A stretch of DNA of 64,000 nt from Kryptolebias marmoratus. Taxonomy: Eukaryota > Chordata > Actinopteri > Cyprinodontiformes > Rivulidae. The notes below the pieces were generated by a model. The model did no database searches, was not told the origin of the DNA, and saw only the letters and a list, made by a program, of their open reading frames with translations. Shown piece by piece: positions 13,801 through 35,030 of this stretch (position 1 is the stretch's first letter; every line of letters starts with the position of its first letter). Location: NCBI RefSeq assembly GCF_001649575.2, contig NC_051450.1, forward strand, positions 11,794,357 through 11,858,356, in the 5' to 3' direction. A program made the translations under genes and the position numbers.

Positions 13801-16800
13801 ATTCTTTAATTCAAGCATTTGTGTCATCTAACTCAAAACTGTCTGTTTTTTTTTTTGTGTATAATTTATTTAATTGTGTTATTTAGCATTATTATAATAT
13901 TTAATATGTTCTAGATAGTTACAATTTATGTGCAGTGATTCACAGGGAAATTTGCAACCATGACTTCTCAATGATAGATAAAAATAAAAATAATATGGTA
14001 GTAGTATAATACACTGTCGGACACTTTCAAAAAAGCAAAACAGCAAGGAAAGTGGTTCATTTCATTTCATTTCAATTCATAGTTGTGGAAAATTTAAAAA
14101 TAAATAAAAATAAAAATAAACAGACTGGACATAATTACCACAAAAATGGGTAATCAAAACCCAGCCTCCTACACTGTCTAATTAGTAAAAATCTGGCTTC
14201 TTTTGTTGATGACCCCGGCATTAGACAAAGAGAGAAGAGGCCTGTTAAGAGCTAAGAGAAATCATACATACACGTATTTGATGCAAAATTCCACATTTTC
14301 ACATTTAGCACCACAAAAAAAAAAAAAAAAAAAGTATTTCTTAACTGGTAGTTTAGCCTCCTTCTATTGTAGGCAATGCCACTCAGGTTAGCAAAACATC
14401 AGCATAACAAAAGCCACCCACCCACAATTTACATTAAGTGCAGCAGTCATGGTGTTGAAACATTACATTTGATTTTTATATTCTGGAAATATGTGTTCAG
14501 CTCCTTATTGTTGCTTTTGTAGCAGCAAACTCACAAACTTATGAACATTCAGTGACTTGCAATTTTACATAGCAGTTCATAGCAAAGGTATTTCATAAAC
14601 CTGGACATTGCAGTCAATCTTGCATTACATGGTTATTTACACAAAATTCTAGGGTTGTTTGCAAGTGCAACTAGCAGCAGCAGCTGTAGCACTTCTGGTT
14701 CAACCTGGGGCATTTCCTGCAGAAATACCCCAATAAATATGATGGAATAACCATGTCATGCAACTGACAAGGGTGTAAATGTGTATAACAGCATTTGCAT
14801 GGACCCCTATATTTCTTTCTTGAGTTGTTTCAAGATGGCAGCAGTTAACTGAGTGTCATTGTCAAGCTTTGATTTTCATCCGTCTTGAAGCAAACAAAGG
14901 TCACAAGAGATGCAAATATAGACACTGACGTTCCACTGAGAAACACCTGCTGTAATAAGTCTAGACGTTTCAACCCCCGTGCCTCGCTGGTACCAACATC
15001 GTATGACAGTTTAACACACCAAGGAGGATATTTGGGATTCAGAAGAGAATCAATCATCAGTCAAAACAAAGCCAACCCTGCCCAGAAATTCAAATAAACT
15101 GACAATATGCTGGGTGTATTTAATCACTGTGCTGCCAAGTTAAATCAAGTCTTAGTGGAGAAGATGCTTTTTTTAAAGGAGGATGCCATCTGATACGTAC
15201 CCCCTTGTGACTCCCAGGATGTGATTAAAAACCAAGGACACTGTAATGAGGACCTTTTTCTAATTATTTTTGCTTTACTAGGCCCCTGCCTTTAAAGAAG
15301 AGCTGGGAGGCAGACATTTACCTGAAACCTAAACTTAATAACTGCTGTATGATTCACTGCCAGACCACATGAGGTTACCTTTGAGATTGCGTACAACAGA
15401 CCTTCATTTTAAACATAACCACGTCTTACAAGAGGATATTAAGGCACATTATTTTGGGATGCTTGTCTTCAAAAGGCATTAGCCACACCTAGCATCAATT
15501 ACCCCTCGAGTAATAGCCATTCTGTAATTTGATCACACGTTCTGTCTTTAAGAGTCATTCTCAAGTGGAAGAGACGAACCTCGGCTCCGTGGGGAAATCT
15601 GGGGAAAGTGACCCTGAAAGGTGGGTGTTAATTTTGTGTGTCACGGTCAAGTACTCATTATGAGAGGCGCATTGGACAACCTGCAAAAAACAGCGTACTA
15701 TCACCTCTGTCATTGCTATTTTGTGAGTTCTGGCGTGGAAGAACCAATTAAAGTTGGAGCTCGGAGACTTCATCCTTGTTCTACGAACCTAAAGTCCCTA
15801 GAAAGAGAAAAAAAGGAAAGTAAAATGTAAGGTATATTTATGAGAATATGTCATCAGGTGTTTATTTCATTCTGACACATTACCTTACATTTAAACTATT
15901 GGAACAGGATAGAAAATGTCTTTAATACATTCCAAAACAAAAGGTGAAGCATTGACGCTTTTATCATTTTTTAATTCTGATTAATTGAAAAGTGGAAAGG
16001 GATTGAGGAAACCAAGCAGGTAAGAATTTCTAGTGTTTTTTTGTGCCATTCTTCTTGAAAACACATCCCAAGGCACGCAACAGAACTGGGCTGTTAGTGT
16101 TGCATTTTTTTGTCGAAATTCTCAGCAAATTTTCTTCTGGTAAGGTGTCACGAGGCAGTGCTGACGAAGGTGCTAAGATCCAAAGGTAAGAAGGAGGTGG
16201 CGGGAAGTGGTTGGTGATGAATAGCTCAAACTTTCATTTCACTGAACTTGAAACACCGAGACACAGAACACCGAAGGCTGCAGCAAAACCCCAAGGAACA
16301 AGACAATGGGAGAGGAGTGCTTGACAGAAAAAAACAATGGTCTGGCACTGAACAAAGAAAACCGGGCTGAATATGTGAAGGGAATAATCTGCTACATACC
16401 TCGCAGGTGTGATGATTACAAACTAGGACCTGGTGCACAGGAGAAACAGAGGGCAAAACTGATAATTCAGGAAGACTAAATCCAGGTGAGATTTTCAGCC
16501 ATGAATTGTATGTAAGAATTTTTTTTGTTGTGACAGGCTCATCAACAGCTGATTCAGCACTCTTCTTTTCATTCATTACTGGACTGATATCTCTGTTGAA
16601 TGTTTGTGACAATTGAGGAAACACCATCTAAACCAGGCGGCATGGTTTGGACACAACATCAGTGTTAAAGGCAGGGTCATTGGGTGTTTAGGGTCTTTGA
16701 TCATCAGAGACCCTCACCTGGACAATCCAAGCCTGGTTTGTGTTCAAGTGGTGTACCGCATTATGGATCACCCGTCTCGATCCACAACCACAGTGAGACT

Positions 16801-18294
16801 GCAGTTCTGCTGCGGCAAGAACAGTGCAACACAAGTTACTTTTGAGCTTTTATAAAATTGAGCTCACACAGTGTGACATGCAAGTCTTTTAGGATTTTTG
16901 AAATTGCACAGTGTGAACCAAGCTTAAGACCACAAACCAAAGGAGAACATAAATGTAGCAAAACAAATCAATGACTAGCAGAAAACCATTAGAACACAAA
17001 AAAAAGTGCCGGCTCAGTACCCTCTTTTTTTGAGACATGCCTTTACAATGTGTCCAGAATTAAGTATTTTTGTTGTTGTTGTTGTATGAAAATGACGAGT
17101 TAGAGGAAGTACATGTACTTATCTGTGTTCCTTTAGTAAAAATGAGCTTTCCCAACAGCACAGATACCATCCCATAGAGCTAGTTTTTTTTTTTTTTTAT
17201 TGGGTAGAGTAGGATTTTTCATCTTTAGTCATTTTTTACAATAACGATCCCAGATTTGTTTGACAATGACACCTTTCCATGCTTCCAGATGCTACCAAGC
17301 CCAAAAAAAAGTTAACGCCACCAACAGACAGCGGGTGACGTATAGCTTTTTTTATGCACAGTTAAAGTTTTAAGTGGCATTTCTGACTTTAACTCTGCTA
17401 TTTAATGCTTTGCTAAGGTTTAATCAGCAACTGGTGAAGTTCTTAACACAGAGATGACAGACTTCCTGTTTAGGCTTTCATTTAGCAAACTAAAATTCCA
17501 CCTTGAATAATTTAACAATATCATATTTCCCTGTAAAGCGAAATATAGCAATGTCAAAATAGTTAGAAAATTAAAACAACAAGCAGAGTTTCTGGGGTTT
17601 TTTTTCATTCTGATTATTTTAAGAGCCTGTGGGGGCGATTTTTCCTTCGGGTGAACACCAGTTTGTGGTGTAAGGTAGTATGTGTTTCTCTGACAGGTTT
17701 TTTTTTTTTTTTTTTTCCTCAGGAGGATGTCAGCAGTTCACTTGCAGCACAGTCACATTGACATAATGCTTCAAACTCAACATGGGCATTTCTACAGGAG
17801 CCAGTGGAGAAACAAGTTGCAGAACAAGACATCCCCTGCAACTCTACAGGCTACATCTTCCAGCGTACTGTGAAGGTTTTACAGCACTAAAAAACAGAGA
17901 TGCTGAGCCGAGACAATAAAACATTCAGGCAAGGGTGAATCCACAGAGTAAGCACTGAATCATGACTAAGATGTCTTATGTGCCCTTATGCATGTTCAAA
18001 GTAGTTGTTTCCCTTGTGCCCCATGACATTTCAATTTAAGCCGCAATAATTCTTTGAATTGCAACTCGCATTTCACACATGGTTTCATATTTCTCTTTGC
18101 ATTTACGGAAGAGCACTTGTGTTTGCTTGCACTATTTATGCAAATGGTTCTGGAGATTGTTTTTCTGCCATGGATTGGACAGCTATAGTCTGTGGGAAAA
18201 TTGTCCCAGATTCCTTTGTATAACAGATTTTAAATGATACATAAAGGCTAGTGCTTGTCTGTTATAAATGTGTTCTTTTTTTATTTCTGATCTA

Positions 18295-18907
18295 TTAAAG
18301 GGGGGTTCTGAGGAAAGGTTATCAACAATTAATATCATACCTGATGTAGATTGCTCTTTGAATGGCATAAGCTTGGAGAAATGATTTAATTTTGACTAAC
18401 TGATGAGCTAAAAGTTAATTTGAATGGGTCCAAAGTGAACTGGTCCCACCTTAAATCAACTCCAGTCATAAAATATTTGAAGTATTCATGCAAAATGCCG
18501 TTTTATAAGCATTGGAACCAGGAAGCAACAGGTGAAGATAAAGGTGAGCTTATTAACAGACAAGGGGCAGATGTGTAAGAAGCTGAAACATAAGGATCCT
18601 GAGGGCACAGGGGATATCTAAAGGCTCGATCAGAAAGTATAACCAAATTAACACTAAATGCTGAAAAACTATCAGATTACTAGAAACTAATCTGAATACT
18701 CAACTAGGTTTATAAAACTGTGTGCATGAACAGCTATGAAATTGTCTGGTCTCTGTGCAGACTAGCCATTATCTCATTAATCTGGTCAGAATTGAACTTT
18801 ATTTCTCTAAGCTGAGATTGTTTAAAGAACTATCAACAACTGGTTAAATAATTGTTAATCACTTCTTCACAGAACCCCACTTTTAACAATTGGAACAGTC
18901 CTTTTAA
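18295..18907. mobile_element. TTAA-flanked inverted-repeat element (family A)
   Basis: It begins TTAAAGGGGGGTTCTGAGGA and continues with AAGGTTATCAACAATTAATA, CATACCTGATGTAGATTG and GAGAAATGATTTAATTTTGA. The other end carries the inverse series: CTCATTAATCTGGTCAGAA, AGAACTATCAACAACTGG, CTTCACAGAACCCCACTTTT, then TTAA at 18904-18907. The arms are diverged inverted repeats of roughly 150-200 bp around an unrelated centre. No open frame of note. Confidence 0.65.
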
Positions 18908-19524
18908 GGCCATCTCATTTATATTTGCAGGTTATTAGAATGGATTTGTTTTGTGTTTTTACTAACAATGGAGGCATAAGAAACAAAATAAAATGCTTTC
19001 TATGGTACTCTGTACAGATGTCTAATTATAAGGCCAGTGGACAATTCATGACTGCATCCACAAGCCATTGTTCCCTTTGTTGTCCCCCTATGACCCCTCT
19101 GCACTGGCTTTGCTCAGCACTGTACTGTCTATATCTGACAGCAGTTTTATATCGAACAATGCAGCTGAAATAAAACATAGGCAGTTTTTTCTGCCACAAA
19201 ATCTGGACTAATGTGCTTCTGCAGAATCAGAACTGGGCTCAACAAACCCACCAAATGTGGCTTTGATTCAGTTTTCAAAAAGTTGATACTTTAGTGTTGT
19301 TCTTTGCTGTCCGGGTTTTTTACAGTTAGTCCGAATACAACCTGAACATCCGCAAAGCCACAAAGATGCGCTCGCTTTTAAAATACGGAATCCAACACAG
19401 GCACTGATAAATGATATATGATAACTGCAGTTTACACAAAGGTGTTTTGAAAAATTCATTCCGAGTTCTTATTCATTATTCATTTTTTGTGACAAACTGA
19501 GCTAAGTGTGTCAGGATTTCTGTC

Positions 19525-19876
19525 TTCCTCTGTAGAGATGGGGTTTATGGCTCTTTTAAAGGATCCGGATCTTGCAGATTCATTACTTTCAAAAAGCCGT
19601 TCAAAACACTGGCTCCTCCGATTGATTAGTCACATGGTACTGCCAGTGATATAGTACAACATACGTCATTACGTACACCCGTACATCATTACGCACAGCC
19701 GTAGGTAGTGTTGTACGTACCACGTGACTTGTCAAGCCCCCAACACCCCATCCCCTTCTGAGCACATGTTCAACAATTCTAACAACTGCTGCCTATGATC
19801 CAGCTCCCTTCGTTTGTGTTAAAGAGCCGTTCAAAAGATTTGGATCGTTTCCGAACGTCACAGCTCTATTTCTCTG
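19525..19876. mobile_element. hAT-type MITE with near-perfect 8-bp target-site duplication
   Basis: The element is 19533-19868 (336 bp). Its left end is TAGAGATG and its right end, read inward, is TAGAGCTG. Subterminal AAAGAGCCGTTCAAAAGATT on the right is echoed on the left by AAAAAGCCGTTCAAAAC and GGCTCTTTTAAAGGATC. The flanks are TTCCTCTG and TTTCTCTG, 7 of 8 identical. The interior has repeated CGTCATTACG-type words and no coding capacity. Confidence 0.7.
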
Positions 19877-21414
19877 TTTTCTACACTAACCACTGCATTT
19901 CAGGGTGAGCATGAGAGGGCGGTTCCTAGGCGGTGCTGGAGCAGGCTGAGTTGAACCACCATTCATCGTTGGTTAGTTAAACATCATAAGGTGATAGTTA
20001 TCGTACAGCCTTTTGTAAAGCTCCTAGGGCGTATTCTGTAGAACCAATGCTTACAAACTTACCAGTGTCTCCTCTCAGAATCCTCTCTATGTGTTCCTGG
20101 AACTGTTGGAAATCCCATAATCAGACAACTCAGAGTTTTGACATGTCAAACATTCCTCCTGAGAAAACAAAGAGAAGTCACCTCAGCCTGCCTGTCCGCT
20201 CTCCCAACTGACCCTGAGAAATCCCACCTTACCTCTTCGACCTCTGGAGCTCCTTCAAACAACATCCAGACCTCTGGAATCCTAAAACGAGTCAATCTCA
20301 GTAACTCTTAAAATAAGTGTTATTTTTACTTCTCCTTACAAAAAAATCTGTTCTTCACCATAATCTGAACCCCTTTTTAAAAAATACTGATAAAGCTTGA
20401 GAAACTGTAAATACACTTGATGATTATAAGCTGAAAACTTATTTAAGGCAAAAATCAAGTGTTGGTCTTTAGGAGTTCTGTTTAAGTTTCATGCAGTGAA
20501 ACCCTTTTTTCTTCATGAAATCCACCTCTAAAAGGAGTGCGGCGGTCTAAATGGCTGCTGCAGAGCCACATCCAGTTTTACTGTGGCTTTCTGAAGGCTG
20601 ACCTTCCACGTCAAAAGGTAAGGCAAAGGCCCAGGTTGAGTGTGGCATTTATGGGTCACATCTGCTGTAATTAATTGGAGAGCCTTTTTTTTTGTGTGTG
20701 TTTCTGGTTGGAGTTAATGAAGATGTCACGTCGGAGTTAGGGCCACATCTCACAGGTAAACAGAAATCCCATTAATGAACATGTTTGCACAAAAAGAAGT
20801 GCACAGTCTGTGTGTAATTTGTGGCAATTTTTAGCAGATCCTCCTCTTCAGAAAGGTCTAAAAAGATCATGACCTTTTGTTAATGTGATAGTCTGAGTAA
20901 CCGGTGGTTATCTCAGCCACCGTGTGTGGCACCAGAACAATAAAGGTCAGAAGTGTCACCTTGCGCAGGACCGCTCAGATCTGATGCACAGCGCCAGGAA
21001 GGGAAGGCTGCCCTTTAACACTCCAACGTGATTGATTGGTTTGAAACCTCCTCACTGACAGAATATTAAGTAAATCCAAAATCTCTATCTGTTACACAGT
21101 TCCTTCAGAAAAGACGGCTCATTAGAGGTGATTAACTCCCTGCAAAGTAGTCACGTTTCCTAATACGCATTTCCCAGTAATTAACGAAAAAGGTTTGCTG
21201 TGAGTGGATGTGGAAGACTGCTCAAACAAAGTTCCCCTCGCCACAACTTCAGAAAGAAACGCAGAGCTGCATTTCTTCTGTTTGTCCAGCTTGGTGCGAA
21301 TGGACAAACAGAAATAAAACAAGGTTTGCCCAGGTGGCCATAAAGCTGACATTCGGACGTACAGAGACACACTCGTCACATTATGGATCACTTACTGCGT
21401 GATCGACAAAAAGG
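19877..21414. other. intergenic DNA without supported features
   Basis: The open frames here are short and overlap one another on both strands (for example 21122-21402), the pattern of chance frames. No splice-compatible exon series, RNA gene or clear repeat was recognised. Confidence 0.55.
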
Positions 21415-22407
21415 TTAAAGCAGCGCTTCAGATCTTTTGAAGCAGGAATCTGTGGAAAGGTTATGATCAGTTACCATCTTACCTGTTCAAGATAGCTCGC
21501 TGAACAACCTCATTTTGGAGAAACAGTTTCCAAACTCTGAATATGTTTTTTTTAATCATTGCCACATGGAAATGGCATCTTAGGAACCCCAAAACCATGA
21601 CATCTTGAAACGCCACTCTTGCGTTTCAGTGTTGACAGTCAAAACAACATTTTTTAAAATGATGTCATTTCCTCACCTCTAATCTAACCTATGACCAAAA
21701 GGGTGTCCTCTTCTTCTTGTTCTATATTCATTTTGCACCCAGCGTGTAAGCTTTATGCACACGCGCCGCGCCTCGTTTCCTGTTTTTTGTGAAGTTCTGG
21801 TGCCAGCGTTACGGCACCACACACAGGCCTGGCATAGTTGCTTAAGCATTTTGGGTTGTTTTTGGTATTTCCATGTGCACAAAGACATTCGTAGAAACAG
21901 TGTCGTGTTTATGAGAATACTTTTAGAAACAACAAATTAAAATTTTGTTTTGGAATAAAACCTGTTTCTGTGTGGACCAGGTCTAAATCTGACCACACTG
22001 ACAAGCTAGCAGCTAATCCGTACGGAGCCAAGACCAACGTAGATTGCTGCCATCAATTTTGTTTTACATGATTAATAACATAAAATGATGTGATTCTTTG
22101 CACGTGCGATTAGCAGCAGAAGCTAGCTGTAGCATTTCCTGTGGCACCTCTGGTCCTTCGAATAACTGGGTAATGCAAATTAGACAAAAATGAAGATCTA
22201 TAAAATCACTCCTACAGAAATCACTGTCAAATTTTAGAGATAAAAAAATATTTTAGGGGGGCTCTGACTAGCTGTTAGCTCGTCAATCTGGTCAGAATTA
22301 AACTCCCGCTCTCCAAACCGAAGTTGCTCAAAGAGTTATCGGCAACAGGTAATATACTACTTGTTCATAGCCTCCACACAGAAAGGTTTGAACTACCTCT
22401 AATTTAA
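21415..22407. mobile_element. TTAA-flanked inverted-repeat element (family A), long copy
   Basis: The left arm begins TTAAAGCAGCGCTTCAGATC and carries TGTGGAAAGGTTATGATCAG and CATCTTACCTGTTCAAGAT. The right arm has the inverse: TAGCTCGTCAATCTGGTCAG, CAAAGAGTTATCGGCAACAG, CCTCCACACAGAAAGG, ending TTTAA near 22404-22407. A further CTAGCAGCTAATCCGTACGG block near 22003 suggests a second element or a rearranged interior. No transposase frame is present. Confidence 0.6.
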
Positions 22408-23489
22408 AATCAAACTCAAACTCCCATTTTTTTTCTTTTATGTCTGAAATTAAACAACACAAGCTGCTTCTTTCTGTCCTTGAGCCACCTCGGGAAAGTA
22501 CTGCGTTGAGAATCTCCAATCTAAATAAATCTATGAGTCGAACATGATTAAAATGAGATTTTATTTTCAACAACACCAAGCAGCCACGTAAGTTAAAGAA
22601 GGCTTTTTCACTACACTGCCAGTATTAACGATTCAATGCCCCAATACCTGTGATCTCTGCGTGTAAGACATCCCTTTTAATGGGCTAGTGTTCGAATTTG
22701 TGGGCTTTCGCTTAAGGATAACAGCTCCTAGACATGCCTGAAAGTTTTATAAGCTGCACTGGAGCTGTGTTGGACTTTCTGGTTTCCTTACCCTGTGCTG
22801 TAGCACCACACTGTGTCTTCACCTGAGCGTGGCAGCATGAAACTCTCACAAAGTAATCCTTGGATGAACATCTCCAGCTACAATTTGGTGCTGATTTATT
22901 CACGTTTTGTAAATGACTTATAATCTTCATGGAAGTCTCAGTGGCATATCAGCTTCAATATGGGGCTGTATTTATTATAAGTGCTTCTTCATTTCACAAT
23001 ATGGGTGTAGGCCTAATTCAACAAAAAATGGCCAAATTCTTTGACAGCTGTGCTTTAGCAGATGTTTCCTGTCTTCATCTTCTCTTCAAATCGCGCCTAC
23101 TGTTGTGCTTCCGAAAAGAGTGATGTTGCCAGTCCCCCCGAGGCACTGCGAAGTTTCAGCTATCCATCATCTACGCTGTATTAATCACAATTCAGCTGTT
23201 GTCCATGATCTCACTTAGCTTTGCTGAATAAATCCCCTCTTAAGATAATCGCCTTTTTCCATCACCGGCGACGTCATGTGTGAAATACAGATGCAGATAT
23301 GATGAGGGGAAGAAAGATGTGTTGTGTGTATTCCGTCGCTTCATTCGGCGGAGCAGAGTATTTACTGGAAGTAAATACATTGAAATAAAAACACTTCTGT
23401 CTGGTACGTTATTGGTTTGACTGTAGAGGCTGGTTTTGAGCGCTATCAAAAGCAAGAGCTGTGTCCACATCAAGCCCGTCCAAGTGTAG
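22408..23489. other. intergenic DNA without supported features
   Basis: Only short open frames are present, with no recognised domain, RNA gene or repeat boundary. Confidence 0.5.
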
Positions 23490-24576
23490 CTTGGACTGTC
23501 CTTTGTCTCTGATCCTGTTTGTGGTGTTCATCTCAAGGCTCAGTTGTGAAGACGAGGGCGTCTGGTGTGGGAACCTCACTCTTGGCTCTGTATTTTGTGG
23601 ATGATGTTGTGGGGATTCTGGGTTCTGGCTGTCAGTAACCTTCCTTTTGCGGCTCCTGAGCGGCAGGGCGGAGCCAGGTACCAGCTTGGGCCCATTCTCT
23701 AATGGGGTGCCTCTGGTACTTAAGGCTGGTTGGAGCCTCTGGTCTTCGTTGGAACATTGTCCATTCCATGGTACCGCGTCTGGCCCCAGGGACTCTCAAG
23801 TAAACCTGTGCGTTTTCTGTACCTCCTTTCACATCCACGTCTCCCCGTTCATTGGCCATCCCTGGTCCCCCCGGACCCTGCATTTAGGAGCTGCTCTTCT
23901 ACGACGAGACAATATCAACAGCCTGACTTCCTCCCCTTCGGCCTCAATGTTCGTCCTGCCACCTTCCAGCTATGACATTGTTCACCTTTGGTCTGTTCAG
24001 CCACCCTGAAATCCTCCTCCTCCTCTCTCCAAAAGGGCACTAAGTTAGTCCACTTCATTAATTCTAACCTTTGGACACCAACCATTTCTCCTCTTCTCGC
24101 AAAGCACCTAAAAAATTCACCTACTTGTAAATAAACACTTACCTTTGTTTGCCTATTGTCTGTCGTGTCTCAGCCGGAGCTCTGGGCTTAATTAAATATT
24201 TACCAAACAAGATAGGTGTGGCTCTGTTGGTGACTTCAAGCCAAGACCTTCAGTGGAAGCTTTCAAGTTACCGCCTACGTTCCAACCGTCTGTGCTCCTG
24301 AGTTATGGATCGTGACCGACAGAACGAGACGCAAGCAGGCAAAATGATCTTCCTCCACAGGGTGGACAGGCTCGGCCACTTGAATGAGGAGCTCCTTCAT
24401 CTGGGGAGAGCTAGGGGTAGAGCGCTGCTCCTCCATGTTTAAAGGAGTCGGCTGAGGTGGTTCGGGGAACATTTTGGATTCCCCCGGGAGGAGCTGTAAT
24501 GTCAGCGGGGACAGGAAAGTTACTTTAACTCAAAAAAACCCAACCTCCGAAAAGTGGAACAAAATGGATGGATGGA
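23490..24576 (+). mobile_element. truncated LINE (non-LTR retrotransposon) fragment split by an insertion
   Basis: Near 23490-23606 the plus strand encodes a degraded reverse-transcriptase palm: ILFVVFISRLS, then a damaged version of the (A)DDV active-site motif read as VDDVV. The frame resumes after about 24213 with a VALLVTSSQDLQ-like stretch that normally follows directly. It is then followed by the C-terminal parts typical of fish LINEs (VTDRTRRKQAGK-like, a FLHRVDRL-like block and an RLRWFG-like block). The tail AAAATGGATGGATGGATT near 24556-24576 is a common LINE 3' end in fish. Stops and frameshifts make it inactive. It looks like an RTE/Rex-type LINE, but I cannot assign the family with confidence. 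Confidence 0.7.
23607..24212. mobile_element. unidentified insertion inside the LINE reverse-transcriptase region
   Basis: About 600 bp interrupt the LINE immediately after the active-site codons. The flanking LINE sequence lines up across it, with TGTGG present at both edges as a possible 5-bp target duplication. The insert is more GC-rich than its surroundings. It carries an AATAAA within CTTGTAAATAAACACTTACC near its right side, as in the 3' part of a retroelement or LTR. No TG...CA LTR ends were found, so the class and exact borders are uncertain. Confidence 0.4.
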
Positions 24577-25225
24577 TTTATTACTGTCATTTCAAGTAAT
24601 TTTTTTTTTAAATCAAGGTCTATAAAGCAGCTTCAACTGTTTACTTTAAAATCAGCTGCAAATATATGAATGCATTTCAGTTATTGCAAATAGATCTTCT
24701 TGAATGATTCAAAATCTTCAGGTGACTTCAAAGAAAAATCTTGTTTTATATATCATATATAACACTTTAGAAAACAGCTTCAAAGTCTGATATCCAAACA
24801 CATATTTTTATCAATTAATTAACATTCAGACACCAGTTTCTGATCTTAACGTTCCTTGTTCGCGCTCAGTTAGGAGTCATGTTCTCCTAAATAACAGCTC
24901 TACAAAGACTCCCTAAAAATCTCAACATTTAAGAAGCTTCTGCAGAGCTGGCAGATTGTCCGAGCTCACTAAAAAGGATACAAAGGACATTATGTCCTCT
25001 TGTGGATGTTGGATCTGCAGAGACAAAAAGTGGTGCCAGTGCATCTGGTAACACCATGTGTCACATTAAAAGAATTAAACATTTCAAACACCGATTGTTT
25101 CTTTAAACGATGGCGCAGTGAGAGCCAGCGTGGGGATGTTTAACGTGACGCTGCCCTCCAGTGGCGTAACGCTGTAGGGCAGCGAAAGCAAGTCATTTCA
25201 CTCAAACATACACTGTTGGGATTTC
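24577..25225. other. intergenic gap downstream of cdk13
   Basis: AT-rich sequence between the LINE tail and the proposed cdk13 polyadenylation site. No gene or clear repeat is visible. Confidence 0.5.
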
Positions 25226-25231
25226 TTTAAT
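25226..25231 (-). terminator. probable cdk13 polyadenylation signal (ATTAAA)
   Basis: On the minus strand this reads ATTAAA, about 740 bases beyond the cdk13 stop codon. An alternative ATTAAA lies nearer the stop, at about 25727. Which one is used cannot be told from the sequence. Confidence 0.4.
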
Positions 25232-25968
25232 AAACATTTGCCAAAAAAGGACCAGGGAGGGACGGGGACAGATTATTTTAGTACAAAAAGAAAAGTCATT
25301 TCCTTTCATCTTAACTCTGGTTATGCGTTTGCTTCGCTCATAATTTTACACCTACAGCCAAAGAACAAAAAAAAAAAAGGAATTCAAATTAAAAACAGCC
25401 TTTCTTCACGATCACATTGACTGCAGTTGTACAAGTGCTACCAGTCTTTGCCCTCAAATAGCTTCACGTGCTGATGACTAACCCATCAGCCTAATCAAAC
25501 GAGCCATCGATAACTCTACATAATCCTGGCCATAAAAAGACGTTATCAGTCAGAAATTTCAATGACATCCCGCATCCATTTCCTTTCATAGCCAAAATAG
25601 TTTCTGCCTACTTCCGTCAGTAGTGCAAAACATTAATACTACTCTGCCTTGAAACATTACAGAAAGGCTAAGGTAGAGATTAAAATTCACCTGGCCTGAC
25701 AATGTACATCCAAAAAAGATAAAAGTTTAATTTAAAAGATAGCAGAATAGATTACAAAAAATATGAAAAGCTCCCCAGGTGTTATTCAACTGTCCTTCTG
25801 CAACATATTCCAGATTAAGAAAAAAAAATACAATGCTTTACACAAATTTAAGTTAATAAAACTGAATGTGCATCTCCAGATCCTTCTAATCTGGCCTTAA
25901 AAGGCTTTGGGTTCAAAGCGGAGTCTTTTAGCCTTTTGTTCTTTGTTGCATTAAAAGTTTCCAGTCTT

Positions 25969-33720
<7,752 letters not shown>

Positions 33721-34340
33721 TTATCCCTCCGAGTACAATCAAATAAAAAACCAAAGCAACGACGAAGTCCTGGCCAACAGTGCGCTACGCGTTACGTGAA
33801 CTGTGTCCCTTGGCGTGTCGCTGAACCGAACATCGGTCTAGCCGTGTAACAGGCTACTTAGCCGAGGTCTCAGCAAATTCACAGCCCGTTAGCAGAGTCA
33901 CAAGCTTAGCATCCCCCGTCACAAAGCGAGCGCAGCCGGGCTTCTGGAGAGAGTAAGTTGGTGACACTCGGCGTCAAAATATCCCGCCACACTCGGTTAT
34001 CAATGCGGCGTTAAATTAGAAAGCTAGTCCATACTTAACCATTGTACTCCAGGACGGATGTCTCCCAAGGTTTGTTAGCCACAGCTAATCGGTTCAGCCA
34101 GCTAACAGCTCAGCTACACGGAGTCGCATTCCATTTCACGATGAGGCCCAGAGCGGCTCCGAAATTAAAGAGAAAAATAACTCACCTATCCTAAAATGTG
34201 ACGGCCCACAGAAGGTTATAAGCCCGCTTGCCGGATAGTGTTAAAATGTGTAAAAAAGAAAGGAAACTCTCCTCCACTCAAACTTCTCTTCTTCCATCAC
34301 AAACCTGTGTGCAACAAGGAAGTGAGCAGCACGCAAGTTC
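33721..34340 (-). promoter_or_regulatory. cdk13 5'UTR and promoter region
   Basis: Upstream of the start codon the sequence is rich in CpG. A strong minus-strand donor, GGATAG followed by GTGAGT, at about 34186 suggests a non-coding first exon at about 34186-34340, spliced to the ATG exon. A clear acceptor close to the ATG could not be settled; the best candidate is at 33769. The transcription start is not determined. Confidence 0.45.
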
Positions 34341-35030
34341 GCCGCTTAGCTAGCCGCTTAGCCAGCTAGCTTTCTTTTCTCCTTGCGTGGAGTTCTGGGC
34401 AAACTCAGTCACAAAAACAATCCCATTCAAAGGCGCTCCTCGAGAGGCGCATCCCGCCGGACTGGTGCCCCGTTGGTTGACAACATCCCCGCAAGCGTAG
34501 CAGTCGTCCTGCCGCGTACGGCGAATTAAAAACGCCCCGGATAGGCTTAAAAATATTATAACTTTGTTCGTAATGAGGCTAACAGTGCGGCTCGCTAAGG
34601 CCCGTGCAGCTTTCAAACTACAGGCCTCGTGCGTCGACGGGAGCCAATCGCAGCCGTCTGCGTCATCCAGCTCAGAGGCTACGTCACCACGAAGGGAAAC
34701 CCTCACCTTCAAAATAGAACAAGAAGCAGGGCAGATAAGAATAGGCGACATAAATAAGAGCTACAACTTCTAAACAACACTCCAGCTCTTGGGTACTTTC
34801 ATACATAAATATAACATTATTTCTACTATAGCCTGCATTACTAAAATGTCATAGTCTTGTTACCCTGAAATGCAGACGGGTAAAACAAAACATCTAGTCT
34901 GTTCCAGAGGTCGTAAAAACCTGAGCATAACGCCTCTCTTTTAATGTCAGTCTGTTTGCAGGGTAGATGAAAGCAATTACCTTCCAAAAATGACACAAGC
35001 ACAGTTTAAAATGTTATTAGTAATATCCAC
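34341..35030. other. spacer between cdk13 5' end and rala 3' end
   Basis: About 690 bp lie between the proposed cdk13 first exon and the proposed rala polyadenylation signal. The first half is CpG-rich and includes CTACGTCACC near 34679, which resembles a CRE half-site. The remaining sequence is AT-rich. No gene is supported. Confidence 0.45.

Larger units (their letters stand above)
8509..19524. other. gene-poor intergenic DNA with simple repeats
   Basis: There is no convincing gene in this 11-kb stretch. It holds poly-A and poly-T runs (near 8681, 11140, 11933, 14313, 17700), a C-run near 10970 and the TTGTA array listed separately. Fragments resembling the interior of family A occur near 14580-14770. 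TTTCAAGATGGCAGCAG near 14829 resembles part of family B. The largest open frame (10344-10805) lies in simple repeat and is not a gene. A more GC-rich patch at about 9090-9600 stands out but was not identified. Confidence 0.6.
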
